Origin: Diplonema papillatum
Lineage: Eukaryota > Euglenozoa > Diplonemea > Diplonemida > Diplonemidae
Assembly (NCBI GenBank): GCA_030068145.1
Contig: JAPJBO010000870.1
Location: forward strand, 32,482-96,481
Length of the DNA: 64,000 nucleotides
Direction of reading: 5' to 3'
Shown here one piece after another: positions 17,207 through 26,871 of this stretch. A program made the translations under genes and the position numbers. The notes beneath the pieces are model-generated. The model had not been told where the DNA came from. It saw nothing but the letters and a program-made list of their open reading frames with translations, and did not search any database. How positions within the stretch are numbered: the stretch's first letter is position 1; every line of letters begins with the position of its first letter.

Positions 17207-19400
17207 TGTGACTCCGGGGGGGGGACGTCGGCGGTCGCCTGCGCGGGCGAGGGAGATGAAGTTGGCGGCGTGGCCCGCGACTTAGTCCAGCATGCGTGAC
17301 AGATTGCAGCCTGGCAGGGGCCGTGCGCGCAAAGCCGCTTGGCTTGTCCGACCTGCATGCCTTTGGCGCAGACCACGCAGAGGAAAGCTTCGGCGTTCGA
17401 GTGTGCTTCCTGCCAGCTGGTGTGCCGGCAGTCGGTGACCATGTTGTCCTTGCCGTCCACCCGTGCTAGCTTTTCCTGGGACTCAGTTGTCTCATCCTCT
17501 GTGCGTCCCCTCTTTTGGCCCGGAGACGGCTCGGGCCGTTCGTTGAGGCTAGCGAAGAACTCGGGTGGGAGTTTGACCTTCTCCCGCTGACACTGCGTGG
17601 AGAATCCCTTCCGTTGCCTCGCGTCAGTGGAGCGGTCGTATTTCCTTATCGAAATAGACGCGCGATCGAGCCGGAAGAACACGGGTGCAGGTGGGCCCGT
17701 GTCGGCGATGACGATGCACACGGTCTTACCTTGTCGCTTGAAGGCCCCGGCTTGTTCGACCTTCCAGCCGGCAGCAGCGCAGGCGGCAAGGAGGTCGGTC
17801 GCGTGTTCCGAAGCGCACGCGGTGGTGACCACGTATTTGTCGCCACGCAGTTGGCGCTTCGACAGCTTTTTTCCGACCGCGGATTCGGTGGCGGCAACGT
17901 GTTCCGGGGTCGTCCGAATGCCGAAGACACCCGTCTTTGTGCCCGCGATTACCCCGAACGTATTCGGAGTCAGTGCCGCCAGCCGTCGCGCCTCTTCAAG
18001 GGTGCAGTCACTCACCCACACCGCCGGCATGGTGTCCGTCCCGTTGACGAAGGACAAGGCCTTCCAGAATGTTCCGGCTTTGCCGGAGCTCCGCAGCAGC
18101 TTCTGCACGTCAACGATCGGGACGCGCACGCTCACCTCACAGACACCTTGCCGGCGGTGCACTTTTGTGAACACTGCGCTCCAATCCATGCGCAGTCCTT
18201 CCGCTTCTGCGGCCTTCTTCGCCATAATCCGCACAGATTGTGCGGCCTTCATCGCGGTATCCCAGGTGGCCGCGTGGACGTAGGCGGCGCGCACCTGGAA
18301 CAGGCAAACCTGTGTCGTCGGCTGGAGGGTGTTGACTGCTTTGCAATGCACCGTGGGCAGGGCCAGGTTTTGGAACCGCGACCATACGTCCTGATGACCG
18401 CCGTCAGACAAGGTGACGAGGTGCCTCACTGAACCGTCCCACGGAACGCTGCAGACGACGGCAACCTTCGCTTCGGGGTAAACCGCGACGGTGTCGAGGG
18501 CCGCACCCCATGCGGATTCCGCATCTTCGACACTTGCAGCCACGAGTAGGCCGCCCTTTCCGCTCCTCAACTCGTCGGTTGACCCGACCTTCGCCACTTG
18601 CCAGTCGTGGAAGACCATACTGGCCTTCGGACGGGTGCGGCGTGTCCTCTCAGACCACGTGCTAGGCACCTGCGGTTGCTTCGTCGATGTAGAGCGGCGC
18701 ATTCTTTCCGCCCATGAATCTTCGGTGGAGGGGTCCGGTCGCTTCTCGGATACCGGTCGCTTATCGGACACTGAACGCTTCTCGGATACCGGAGGTCGAG
18801 CCTCTTGTGCCCCGGAGCCATGCGTCGCGGGTTTCTGGGCGCCAAGCGGTGCGGGCGACGATCCGGCCATCCCTGTCTCGACCAAGGACAGGATGACGTC
18901 TAAGATTTTCAGCAGTTGCTGCCTCGTCTTTTTGTCATGGCACTTCCCAGCCAAGGCGGATGCCCTGGCGATCAGTGCGTCGACGTCATCCATACTCGAA
19001 TGAGAGCGGGGATGGACCCCCCTTCACGCTTCTCTTAGCTGATACTTATACTCGTTCTCTCTTTTTCTGATCTGATATCCCACCACTTCTTTTTTCTTCA
19101 CCCGAGGTGTTTCCGGGCAGAACCCGGAGCCGCTTTCCTTCAAGGGTAGCCACGGCAAGCCACCAATAAAGTACCTAGATATGCGAAGCAACAATACTCG
19201 TGTGTAAGCTACAAACGCCTCAAGCGGTGAGCATACGATGATTTCTCGGATTACCGGTAGTAGCGGGCTTAACAGTTTGTCCTCGTCGGAAAAGGATCAA
19301 TCTTCTTCAGATCTTCGATATTTTCGACAAAAAAGGAGGAAAAGGGTCAAGGAGAACAGGCACTCTGCCCGTGGGGGATAGTAGAGAAACTGACTCACAC
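13208..19400 (-). mobile_element. APE-type non-LTR retrotransposon (LINE) with 2A-like peptide
   Basis: Two overlapping ORFs on the minus strand encode an ORF1 protein with a C-terminal Cys/His cluster and an ORF2 protein with endonuclease, reverse transcriptase and a C-terminal CCHC motif. Both are uninterrupted, so the copy may be competent or very recent. The limits are uncertain. The 5' end lies between 18,994 and about 19,400, where a candidate exon B donor begins. At the 3' side ORF2 runs through 13,207 into the duplicated block without a stop and without a poly(A) tail. No target-site duplication could be recognised. A 2A-like N-terminus and APE endonuclease are shared with the trypanosome L1Tc/ingi group, but those have a single ORF. 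Confidence 0.85.
17200..18993 (-). CDS. LINE ORF1 protein (RNA-binding/structural)
   Basis: 597 codons from an ATG at 18,993. The N-terminal part is helical. Near residues 70-90 there is a short internal repeat (SEKR, SDKR, SEKR). A long middle region carries no domain I recognise. Residues about 535-580 hold a Cys/His cluster (LCVVCAKG ... RLCAHGPCQAAICHACW) that resembles a treble-clef or PHD-like zinc fold. A basic Lys/Arg-rich segment (GQKRGRTED) precedes it. ORF1 proteins of LINEs bind the element RNA. The stop TGA at 17,200-17,202 overlaps the ORF2 start by 7 nt, which would suit termination-reinitiation. No frameshift or internal stop is present. Confidence 0.75.
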   Translation of the reverse strand: MDDVDALIARASALAGKCHDKKTRQQLLKILDVILSLVETGMAGSSPAPLGAQKPATHGSGAQEARPPVSEKRSVSDKRPVSEKRPDPSTEDSWAERMRRSTSTKQPQVPSTWSERTRRTRPKASMVFHDWQVAKVGSTDELRSGKGGLLVAASVEDAESAWGAALDTVAVYPEAKVAVVCSVPWDGSVRHLVTLSDGGHQDVWSRFQNLALPTVHCKAVNTLQPTTQVCLFQVRAAYVHAATWDTAMKAAQSVRIMAKKAAEAEGLRMDWSAVFTKVHRRQGVCEVSVRVPIVDVQKLLRSSGKAGTFWKALSFVNGTDTMPAVWVSDCTLEEARRLAALTPNTFGVIAGTKTGVFGIRTTPEHVAATESAVGKKLSKRQLRGDKYVVTTACASEHATDLLAACAAAGWKVEQAGAFKRQGKTVCIVIADTGPPAPVFFRLDRASISIRKYDRSTDARQRKGFSTQCQREKVKLPPEFFASLNERPEPSPGQKRGRTEDETTESQEKLARVDGKDNMVTDCRHTSWQEAHSNAEAFLCVVCAKGMQVGQAKRLCAHGPCQAAICHACWTKSRATPPTSSPSPAQATADVPPPESQW

Positions 19401-19510
19401 CTTCCCTCGTTCAGTGGCGACCGCGGTGTGGCCACAGGCGACAGGGACGGCAGGCTGCTCTTCTTGTCGGTTTTCACCAGAAGCTCCTCTTGCAGCTTTG
19501 TAGCTTTCTC
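19401..19510 (-). CDS. Candidate cassette exon B
   Basis: 110 nt lie between a consensus acceptor (CCCACTGCAG) and donor (GGAAG followed by GTGTGAGT). The frame encodes a Lys/Glu-rich helix and a Ser/Pro tail (LQEKATKLQEELLVKTDKKS, then SLPSLSPVATPRSPLNEG). It directly follows the intron-like repeat 19,519-19,685, exactly where the first locus has the unrelated exon A. The SP motifs suggest a phosphorylated, disordered segment. The host gene is unknown. Confidence 0.4.
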
Positions 19511-19518
19511 CTGCAGTG

Positions 19519-19685
19519 GGTTGGTGTGGGTGGTGTGCAGTGAAAGCTAGCTTGTCTGCAGCGGCGAGCGTCTGGGGAAATCTTAGCTTCGTGTTTCGCA
19601 CAGAACACTGCTCATACATGATTGAAACAGCCTTCTCCGAAAGAAGGTTGCCGTATGGCTACAGATAAAGTGGTGTCACCTGAGG
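19519..19685 (-). repeat. Intron-like repeat, second copy
   Basis: Matches 4,079-4,243 with scattered substitutions. Read on the minus strand it starts CTCAG/GTGACACC, a usable donor here, and ends at the acceptor of exon B. On its other side lies the truncated YR element instead of an exon, so if it is an intron its upstream exon has been lost or moved away. Confidence 0.6.
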
Positions 19686-19700
19686 GGGCCAGTCATTCGA

Positions 19701-20036
19701 TTGACACCGCTGGCCGCAGACGGCCCTACTGCGTCGGCTGGGAACACGGCAACCGTTGCACAGCGTTGCGAGAACGTCGCCTTGCCCAGTGCCGCTACCG
19801 ATTTTGCATCGCTGAACACGTGGCAGTCCAAAGTCCATTCGTCGAAAAACTCTAGGTTGCTCATCCTTGCCACTGCGGAGCGGGTTTTCTGGTCGAAGTG
19901 CACTTCGTGCCTGGAAGCTCGTGGCGCTCTGCCACTATCTGAAATAGATGAAATGTTCAGAGCGCAGAAGTGGTACCGAAGCGTCTTGCACAGTGTCCTA
20001 AGCTGCGGGTCTAGGGTACGGACAACCAGCCGCTGA
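19701..20036 (+). pseudogene. E1 tyrosine recombinase, N-terminal fragment (out of frame)
   Basis: The frame ends with WYRSVLHSVLSCGSRV, which aligns by eye with SYTRLLSAVFGHIGVD of E2 and AYTKALSASFGAMGFE of E3, just before the catalytic domain. The continuation lies in another frame from about 20,015. Upstream of this the similarity is weak, so the left part may not be recombinase at all. Confidence 0.35.
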
Positions 20037-20656
20037 AGGCTTTGGCGTCGTCCCTCCGTGGAGCGGGGGCGGCTATCCCGTTGACTCAGGCGGAGGCTAT
20101 CCCCCGGGATATGCTGATCGGATGGGCGCTTCGCCAATCGCCGAGTATATGCCTCGCAGCCATGCTCGCGTGGAAGACGGCTTCGCGATGGAGCGAGGTG
20201 GCGGCTTTGAGCCGCGCGAACTTTGTCCTGGTGACGGATACGGAGGTCATCATCGACTGGAGCACACTCCCGAAGGGGCGGAGGGGGAATCCGTACTCCA
20301 AGAGCCGGATGGTCGTCGTGACGGGTCCGCTGACGGAAGGCATCGCATCGTTGGTGCGCTCACTGGGGGGTTTCCGGAAGCTGACGCAGGTGTCTACGGA
20401 TGGGCTGGCGAGTCTATGGAGAGCGGAGCCGGCCATGCGCCAGTACACGGCGCACAGCATCAAGCGCGGAGCGGTGGATCACCTGGTCGCGGCGAAGGCG
20501 GCGGGTGCCCAGTTCCCGGAGCACTTGATCTCGAGGTTGGCGAAGCACGTCAACGAGATGCATCCCACGGTGGCGGACATGACGATCCGCTACACGACCG
20601 ACCCGATACCCCTGGCAAGGGTGCTACGCACGGCGGAGGTAACCGCCCACCTGTGA
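20015..20656 (+). pseudogene. E1 tyrosine recombinase, catalytic part
   Basis: The frame opens after a TAG at 20,012 with GTDNQPLKALASSLRGAGAA and carries the recombinase signature residues: Arg in WKTASRWSE, His-x-x-x-Arg in HSIKRGA, His in LAKHVNE and the nucleophile candidate Tyr in MTIRYTT. It stops with TGA at 20,654-20,656. With no gag and a broken N-terminus this copy is unlikely to make a working enzyme. Yet every catalytic residue is kept, so the damage is recent. Confidence 0.7.
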
Positions 20657-22350
20657 AGCGCCGGCGGTGTCATCGAAGCTCAGCAGAAGGTCGAGAGATT
20701 GACCCGGCGCGTTTTGTGCAGCGCCATTCCTTTTTGCGTCGGACGAAGAGAACGCGTTTGCCGAAGGCGGATGCAGAGAAGGCTTCTCCGCTGCACGCCG
20801 ACTCCGTTCCACCGATGAAGATAGACGTGTTGCGGCGACGGATGGACGAGACGACGCGGGGACGTTTTGACGAGACGTGGAGGCGCACGTTCTACCCGGA
20901 TTTGCCTGATTCGATGGAATGCGGTTCGAGACGTCCCTCCCGCTTGGCGTCACGACATGCTGAGGAACTGGAGTCGTGCGGTATTGCACAAAGGGCGTGT
21001 GGTCCCGGCAGGTTGCTCAACGTTCCGTTTACGGTGGTGGAAGAGAAAGACGGTGGGATCCGTCAGCGTTTTATTCTCTGGACGTACGACGCGAACGAGT
21101 TGGCTGAGCGTTCTGGCTATGAGGCCAAGGTGCCGTTGAAGCATGTTTCGGCGTACCTGAGTGCCGTACACGGGGAGTCGGGTTCGACGAGAGACTTCCG
21201 CTGCGGGTTCTACGGCATCGAAATCCCGTCCGACGCGCGACGCTTCTTTCGCTACCAAGATGACAATGGTAGCTGGTGGGAGCTGACAAGGCTGCCGATG
21301 GGTCACACGTGCGCTCCGGAGTTGATGCACACGTTGGCGTCAGTGGCGGCGGGCCACCCGGAGTACGTGAGAGAAGAGTTTGCGGTTCCTCGCTCGATTG
21401 TCACCCATGTCTGGGTGGATAACATCAGGTACTCAGGTCCGCACGCTGATGTGTTGAAGAGCACGACGGCGCTCGACGAGCTGGCGTTGGCCGCGACGAT
21501 AACGTGGAAGCCCAAGGACTCGCACACGGCCGTCGACCGCTACGAGTTCATCGGCGTTGGCTGGCAGCACGACACGAAGACCGTGGGTTTGTCGGAGAAG
21601 TTGCGTTGCCGTATAGAAGCAGCACGTTCCGAGGTGTCGTCGGGGTCGATGACGGCGGCAGCTCTTGAGTCTTTGGCTGGCAGGTTGTTGCACGCGTCGG
21701 CCATTGTTGGCGTCTTTGCGGGAGAGTTTTATTTCGCCCTGAAATTCTTCCGCAGACTCATGAACACGTTGAACCGGGGCGAGAAGGCCGTCGACACCAA
21801 AGTTGAGTTGTCTGGCTGCTTGAAGACATCGTTGCTCAACTGGACAGGACGTGTCTTGGGGCGTCGACGGGTTCCCATCGAGGGAAAGCCGCCCTGTGCG
21901 ACGATTTTTGTTGACGCGAGTTTGGATGGTTGGGGCGGCGTCTTGGTGGACGCGAACACGAGCGCGATGGAAGTCGTTGGTTCGAGATGGACGCCTCGGG
22001 AGCGGAAGCTCCATATAAACGAGTTGGAGGCGCTCGCGTTCGAGCGGTCGGTGAAGGCTATGCCGACTTCGTACGTTGGCGGCGCCGTGACAGTGGTTGT
22101 GGACAACACCACAGTCCAGGGAGTGGCTCGTAAAGGAGCGTGTGTGCGCTCGCGAGTGTTGAATGATGCGGTGATGTCCGCCCTTTTGTTTTTGAAATCG
22201 CATGACGTTTCCGTCTCAGTGAAATGGGTCCGGAGCGCTGGAAACCCGGCGGATCTACCGTCACGGGTTCCAGTTTCGTCTTTAACGGGCGAGAACCTCA
22301 CTAGCATGTCACTTGCTGTTAGGAGGTTTTTAACTGGCGACATGGGATAG
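20122..22350 (+). CDS. E1 reverse transcriptase - RNase H
   Basis: The frame is open from 20,122, -1 relative to the recombinase. Similarity to E2 and E3 begins near 20,690 (FVQRHSFLRR). RT motif A is RDFRCGFYGIEI, motif B is LPMGHTCAPELMHTL, and motif C is WVDNIRY, with Asn at the second catalytic position. RNase H follows with Asp (FVDASLDGWGG), Glu (HINELEALAF), Asp (VVVDNTTVQG) and NPADLPSR. The ORF ends with TAG at 22,348-22,350, just before repeat B1. In E2 and E3 the stop lies inside or just at the start of B1. The domains look intact although the element is truncated. Confidence 0.85.
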   Translation: MGASPIAEYMPRSHARVEDGFAMERGGGFEPRELCPGDGYGGHHRLEHTPEGAEGESVLQEPDGRRDGSADGRHRIVGALTGGFPEADAGVYGWAGESMESGAGHAPVHGAQHQARSGGSPGRGEGGGCPVPGALDLEVGEARQRDASHGGGHDDPLHDRPDTPGKGATHGGGNRPPVKRRRCHRSSAEGREIDPARFVQRHSFLRRTKRTRLPKADAEKASPLHADSVPPMKIDVLRRRMDETTRGRFDETWRRTFYPDLPDSMECGSRRPSRLASRHAEELESCGIAQRACGPGRLLNVPFTVVEEKDGGIRQRFILWTYDANELAERSGYEAKVPLKHVSAYLSAVHGESGSTRDFRCGFYGIEIPSDARRFFRYQDDNGSWWELTRLPMGHTCAPELMHTLASVAAGHPEYVREEFAVPRSIVTHVWVDNIRYSGPHADVLKSTTALDELALAATITWKPKDSHTAVDRYEFIGVGWQHDTKTVGLSEKLRCRIEAARSEVSSGSMTAAALESLAGRLLHASAIVGVFAGEFYFALKFFRRLMNTLNRGEKAVDTKVELSGCLKTSLLNWTGRVLGRRRVPIEGKPPCATIFVDASLDGWGGVLVDANTSAMEVVGSRWTPRERKLHINELEALAFERSVKAMPTSYVGGAVTVVVDNTTVQGVARKGACVRSRVLNDAVMSALLFLKSHDVSVSVKWVRSAGNPADLPSRVPVSSLTGENLTSMSLAVRRFLTGDMG

Positions 22351-22355
22351 GTGGA

Positions 22356-22534
22356 GTGACCCCGCAGGGTGTCCAAAGTACCCTTGGGGTATCACCCCGT
22401 CGTAAGTTGTTATTCGGAGTTCTTCATTCCTTTCCTCTCATTGAACGAAAACCGCAGCTGCAATGCACAGCAGCGATGCCTGACTGCAATGTCCTACTGC
22501 AATGCCCGATACTGAGGATAGCCGATAGAGATTC
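22356..22534 (+). repeat. E1 split direct repeat B1
   Basis: 179 bp starting GTGACCCCGCAGGGTG. It recurs as B2 at 22,738-22,916, with only rare differences seen. Confidence 0.9.
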
Positions 22535-22617
22535 TCACGGATTTTCCGAGGGAATCTGCGAGGCTAGACGAATTTACATACAGGGTGTCTGTTCTACGGG
22601 GGAAACATTTTGTTTTC
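22535..22617 (+). repeat. E1 repeat A2 (unpaired)
   Basis: Begins TCACGGATTTTCCGAGGGAA and ends in a T-rich stretch before CCTCCCACCC. By position it corresponds to A2 of E2 and E3. Its partner A1 is absent because the element is 5'-truncated. Confidence 0.65.
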
Positions 22618-22737
22618 CCTCCCACCCGCCCAGTGGCAGGAATGGCGCGATGCCGGGGTGAATTTGTCATCCGTTTTCCTAGCCGTCCACGAGTACTTCG
22701 TGAGAGCCGGGGCCGAGATCCCTCCCACCTTGCCCCC

Positions 22738-22916
22738 GTGACCCCGCAGGGTGTCCAAAGTACCCTTGGGGTATCACCCCATCGTAAGTTGTTATTCGGA
22801 GTTCTTCATTCCTTTCCTCTCATTGAACGAAAACCGCAGCTGCAATGCACAGCAGCGATGCCTGACTGCAATGTCCTACTGCAATGCCCGATACTGAGGA
22901 TAGCCGATAGAGATTC
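22738..22916 (+). repeat. E1 split direct repeat B2
   Basis: Second copy of B1, preceded by a C-run (TTGCCCCC) as in E2 and E3. Confidence 0.9.
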
Positions 22917-25900
22917 CTAGTCCGACATCTGGCGACAGCCATACGAGCGCAATGTAACCCTCACGGAAGTGCAGAACACATCCGCAACAAGCAAGTCGGA
23001 TGCCCTATCTGCTGCGTCGGGCACGTGTAGCACGTTTTAAACGTCTCGTCGGGGATGGCGTCTTGCGGATACCCTGTAATAGTGTTCATACTTCATCCCA
23101 CAGGTCACATTTCCTGCCTCTTTTCTAGGGCCGCGCCGCCTCGGCTGGCATCGACGAGGCTCGGCTGTAGAACTTGCGCCAGACAGGCCGAGTTTGCTTT
23201 GCGCAACAAGGACAAGGCAACAAGAGAAAACGATTATCAAATGGCAAACGAAGGGTAAAAGCGAGAGGAAGACAAAAGCATGGGGACGGTGGGTGCAGGG
23301 CTTACGCTCCGTTTTTGGTCTCAGAGAAAATACGTGTGGTCCACGTGTGGGCGCTTAAGGTTCGAGGGGGAAAAAACCCTTTCCCCTTATGTGCGACGGC
23401 AAAAAAAAATAGCGTCGCTACTGTGCGGCCTTGACCACTAGTGGGCCTAGACTCCCCTGCACGTGGACCACTAAATCAAATCCACATGTGGTACCTGTGG
23501 ATCCACATGTGGGGGAACAAAATCCAAAAAGAATTAACGTGTGGAAATCCACATGTTCCACACGTGGAGCGTAAGCCCTGGGTGGGTGGGAAAATACCGT
23601 AAGCAGATGAAGGTTGGACCGGAAATATGTTGGACCGGACAAAAGTAGGACTGCGGGGACGACCAAAACAGTTCGACCATTTTGTCCGGTCCAACATATT
23701 CCGCCCAGGCACGTTTCCACTTAGGGCCGAGGGGCATGAGGTTCCCCTTCGAACTTCGAACGTGACACGTTAAGAATGGGCAGGGAAAAGCGGGATGGCT
23801 GAAAAATGTGCTACTGGTTGTTTGTTTTGTGAGTGCTTTGGTCCGATCTTGAGGATGGAGAGATGATGCGCTTTGCTAACGCGGGAAAGCCTGCCATGCC
23901 AGTCAGTTTGATTCATCCGCGCCACTGTGTCACAAGGTTTTAGATCCTATGCGATGCCATAGGCGTTGTTGAGCGTCCTCGGCATTCATACTTTGAGCAA
24001 GTCCTGCACGTGGTTCCTCGCAACTAGCCGAAAGAACTTGTCGCACATCGTATGTGGCTAACCACAGTGGAAACGAACCAGGAGGAAGCAAACCTGTCGA
24101 GGTATGCGCGTTCAAAGTTCTGACGAACTAGAGTCGGTGGACTAAGTTTGGACGGACTAGAGAAGACAGAGCACTTGCGCTGCAGCAAATCTTTTTGGTG
24201 GCAGAGGACCTGTGACGGGGTTGCAGCACTACGCTGCCCTCCGACTCAAGCTTTGCAAGCTGTGGTGGCCTAAGCGGAGACTTTTTTTTTTTTTGGGTAA
24301 GGCAGTGCCCCCGCTAACCTCACTTTTGGTGAGGAATTCAAAAACCTGTTTGGGCCTTGTTTTTTTTTTGGTGCCCCCCAAAACTTTTACCCCCGTGTTG
24401 TGCAGGTTATTAGCTTCATTTTTGCCTTGGTTTCCCGACCAACTTTCTTTTGCCGCTCTGAGACCGAGAAGCTTTTCTCCAGGGGGGGGGCGAGACTGTG
24501 ATGCAGTGCTTAGGCTGTAGACACGATACCACCAACAGAAAAAGGTGAGGAATTCCTCATGAGGAATTCCTCACCCTCTTTTTTCGAGCCTCTTTTTTTC
24601 TGAGGAATTCCTCGCACTTTTTCGTTAGCGGGAGCACTGGGGTAAGGGCACACTATTTTTACTTTTTGATCCGCGTCCCCCGACCCCTAAAAATTTTCCG
24701 CGCGCGCGCGCCAAAAAAAAATAGTTTGGCAAGTCACCTGACCTGTGGGTTCCTGTGTGGAGGGGGGTGGTCTTGGTGGCAAGCGGTCGGGGGGTGGGGG
24801 CCCGGAGGGGTACGCGCCCCTCACATTGCTTCTTCGGCGACTTTTTGCACTGGGAAATAACCGTCGTCTGCTTGTGCTCAGGCTTTTGTTGTACGGAGGG
24901 ACTAGGTGAGCCTTCAGCGTAGAGCTGCTGCCACCGACAGTAGTGGGCGTCTAGTCGTGGGCCTTGCGCTGTGTACGCGACTGCCTCGCGAATACCATTG
25001 GGAACCGTTTTGTGTACCTGGCAGCAACCGTGCTGTTCGACGTACTCGGCCAGAATTGGTATCGTACCCACGTTTCGGACGGGACGTGGGCATCGGCTTC
25101 CATGAGAAGCCGGATGCTTGCGGGGGCCTCAAACGTGGGGCGTGAAACTTCTCCATGACGCCTCTCGTCCACGACAGTACCGCACTCCTCAAGAACGCTT
25201 CGCCACCTTGCTGTAGACCCCACCTGTGGGTCCTGCGGGTCCTGCAGCCTCCGTGTCCTGGCCTTGCAAGCACAACTTGTGCGATCCGCCATGTTTAGGC
25301 CAAATCCGTGTTGTCGTTGACCCTTTTTTTTTTTGTTGGTGAAGAACGCTTTTTTTAGCCATGCAGGATAATCCGACGACAACTAGTGTCAGACGAGCCT
25401 ACCCGAAGGCAGTTTATTTATTTAGGCAAGTTTACTCTACCGGCGGAAGTTGTTTGGGTTAGCGTGTTTTTTCATTTTTTTTTTTTTTTTTTTTTTTGCG
25501 TTCGTGTTTCGGTCGACGTCAGCAGAAACTAGATCGGGTCAAGCTGACCCGCCTCTTTTTTTCTTTCGTTCTTGGGGGGCAGGGGAAGTAGCTTGAGCTC
25601 TGAGCTCCACGTAAAATCCAACCAAATGTTGTACAGGTGCACTTTTCAGGGTTCTCGTGGCACTTTGTGCGTGTAGAGCGCTCGGACCGACAGGGTGTGG
25701 GTTGTTCGGTTCGGACGAAATGCGGCACGTGCAGGTGGGTTTTGTTCATGGAAGGTAGCGCCACACAGCAAGAATTGCTAGCCGCTTTGTAGCCCACAGA
25801 GACTGTGGAAACTTTGATGCGAGCCAACTTGTAGTTGTCACTACTGTCCACCACAGAGACTGTCCTTCGGGAAGCAAAAGAGCCATGCGAAGAAGGCGGG

Positions 25901-26871
25901 TATCGCTTGGCCGTTATCTGCGACAGCAGGCGAATAGCTGTGGCATCGTGTTGTTTCCGTGGTGTTGGTAGGTTGGTAGACCCGCACTCGAAACCCGATG
26001 AAACACTTCCGTCTCGTCTGCCACTCTTCCGCACTGTAGACCTACTTTTTTTTTTCCGCACTGTAGACCTACATGTTGCCAAGAAGACCGCAGAAGAAAT
26101 ACTCGACGTTGCTGCTTCGACTCCGAATGGAAGGGAGGAAATATAGAGGTAAGGGGCAAATACAATACAAACACAATCTGATTTGTTCTTCGCTTACACC
26201 ACCGTGTGTTGCTTTCTCACTCAGGACTTTGACCTGTTGTGTTTGTGTGATTTATCGTGTAAGGGTAGGCCCGCATGACCTCACGTCCGTTCAACACGTG
26301 GTTCGGTAGTTACAGCACTCCCTTCTGTTCTTTGTCGGGCAGCATCGTCGAGCATTTCCTTTCAAGCTGGCGCTTATGTAAAAGAAATGCATAAAACCGG
26401 AGGAGCTGGAGAGGGAAGAAGAGAGGAGGCAAGACGGAACACACATTCTGCACGACAACGGCTCCTGTGTTGAGTCTACTGACTCTTCGGGAGAAGCAGA
26501 CCAGAGAGGCCTGGTCGGCCTGCATGTGCGTGCTGTGTTCCGCGTGAGCAAGCCAACGGTGTGAGAACGTGGCAGCGCCAATGTAGTGGGACGGCACTAC
26601 TGGCACTCGGAACGTCCTCCCGTATCTCGCTGGGCTTTTTTGCTGCTGCGCGTGGACCTTCTTGTTTTCAGATGTGCGGCCTTTTTTAACGAGGGGGGGA
26701 GAGTGTAAAATAAACAGGAAACGGAAGAAAGCAAAATAAAACGAAAGGGCCGACGCAAGGGTCGGGGGGTGTTTGCAAGAACGTGCTTGGCGGGTCGCTT
26801 TCGGCCTGTTTTTGAGCTCTGCTGCGGCAGGTGGTTCGAGTCGAACTGACTCAGCCGAACCGCGCAACTAT
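22917..26871. other. Gene-poor region with inverted repeats and homopolymers
   Basis: I see no gene with convincing edges. It holds a perfect 15-bp inverted repeat (23,296-23,310 with 23,566-23,580) enclosing many CCACGTGTGG/CCACATGTGG palindromes. There is a perfect 21-bp inverted repeat (23,624-23,644 with 23,680-23,700), a perfect 32-bp palindrome (24,544-24,575) and T-runs near 24,281 and 25,476-25,498. A weak minus-strand frame near 25,040-25,150 (FEAPASIRLLMEADAHVPSE) is the only exon-like stretch. Confidence 0.5.
24544..24575. other. Perfect 32-bp palindrome
   Basis: GGTGAGGAATTCCTCA followed by its exact reverse complement. GAGGAATTCCTC-type fragments recur at 24,331 and 24,601. Confidence 0.9.

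Larger units (their letters stand above)
19690..22916 (+). mobile_element. YR retroelement E1, 5'-truncated and frameshifted
   Basis: It contains the C-terminal part of a tyrosine recombinase, a full RT/RNase H frame, and the 3' repeat block B1-A2-spacer-B2. The gag gene and the left A1 repeat are missing. The recombinase is broken by a frameshift/stop near 20,012-20,036. The left limit abuts the intron-like repeat and is approximate. The right flank (CTAGTCCGACATC) is not satellite DNA, unlike E2 and E3. Confidence 0.8.

Noticed and set aside
19159..19175. CAATAAAGTAC, an 11-base match to the spliced-leader 3' end (reverse complement)
   Set aside because: Too short to mean anything in 64 kb, and it is not part of a longer leader match.
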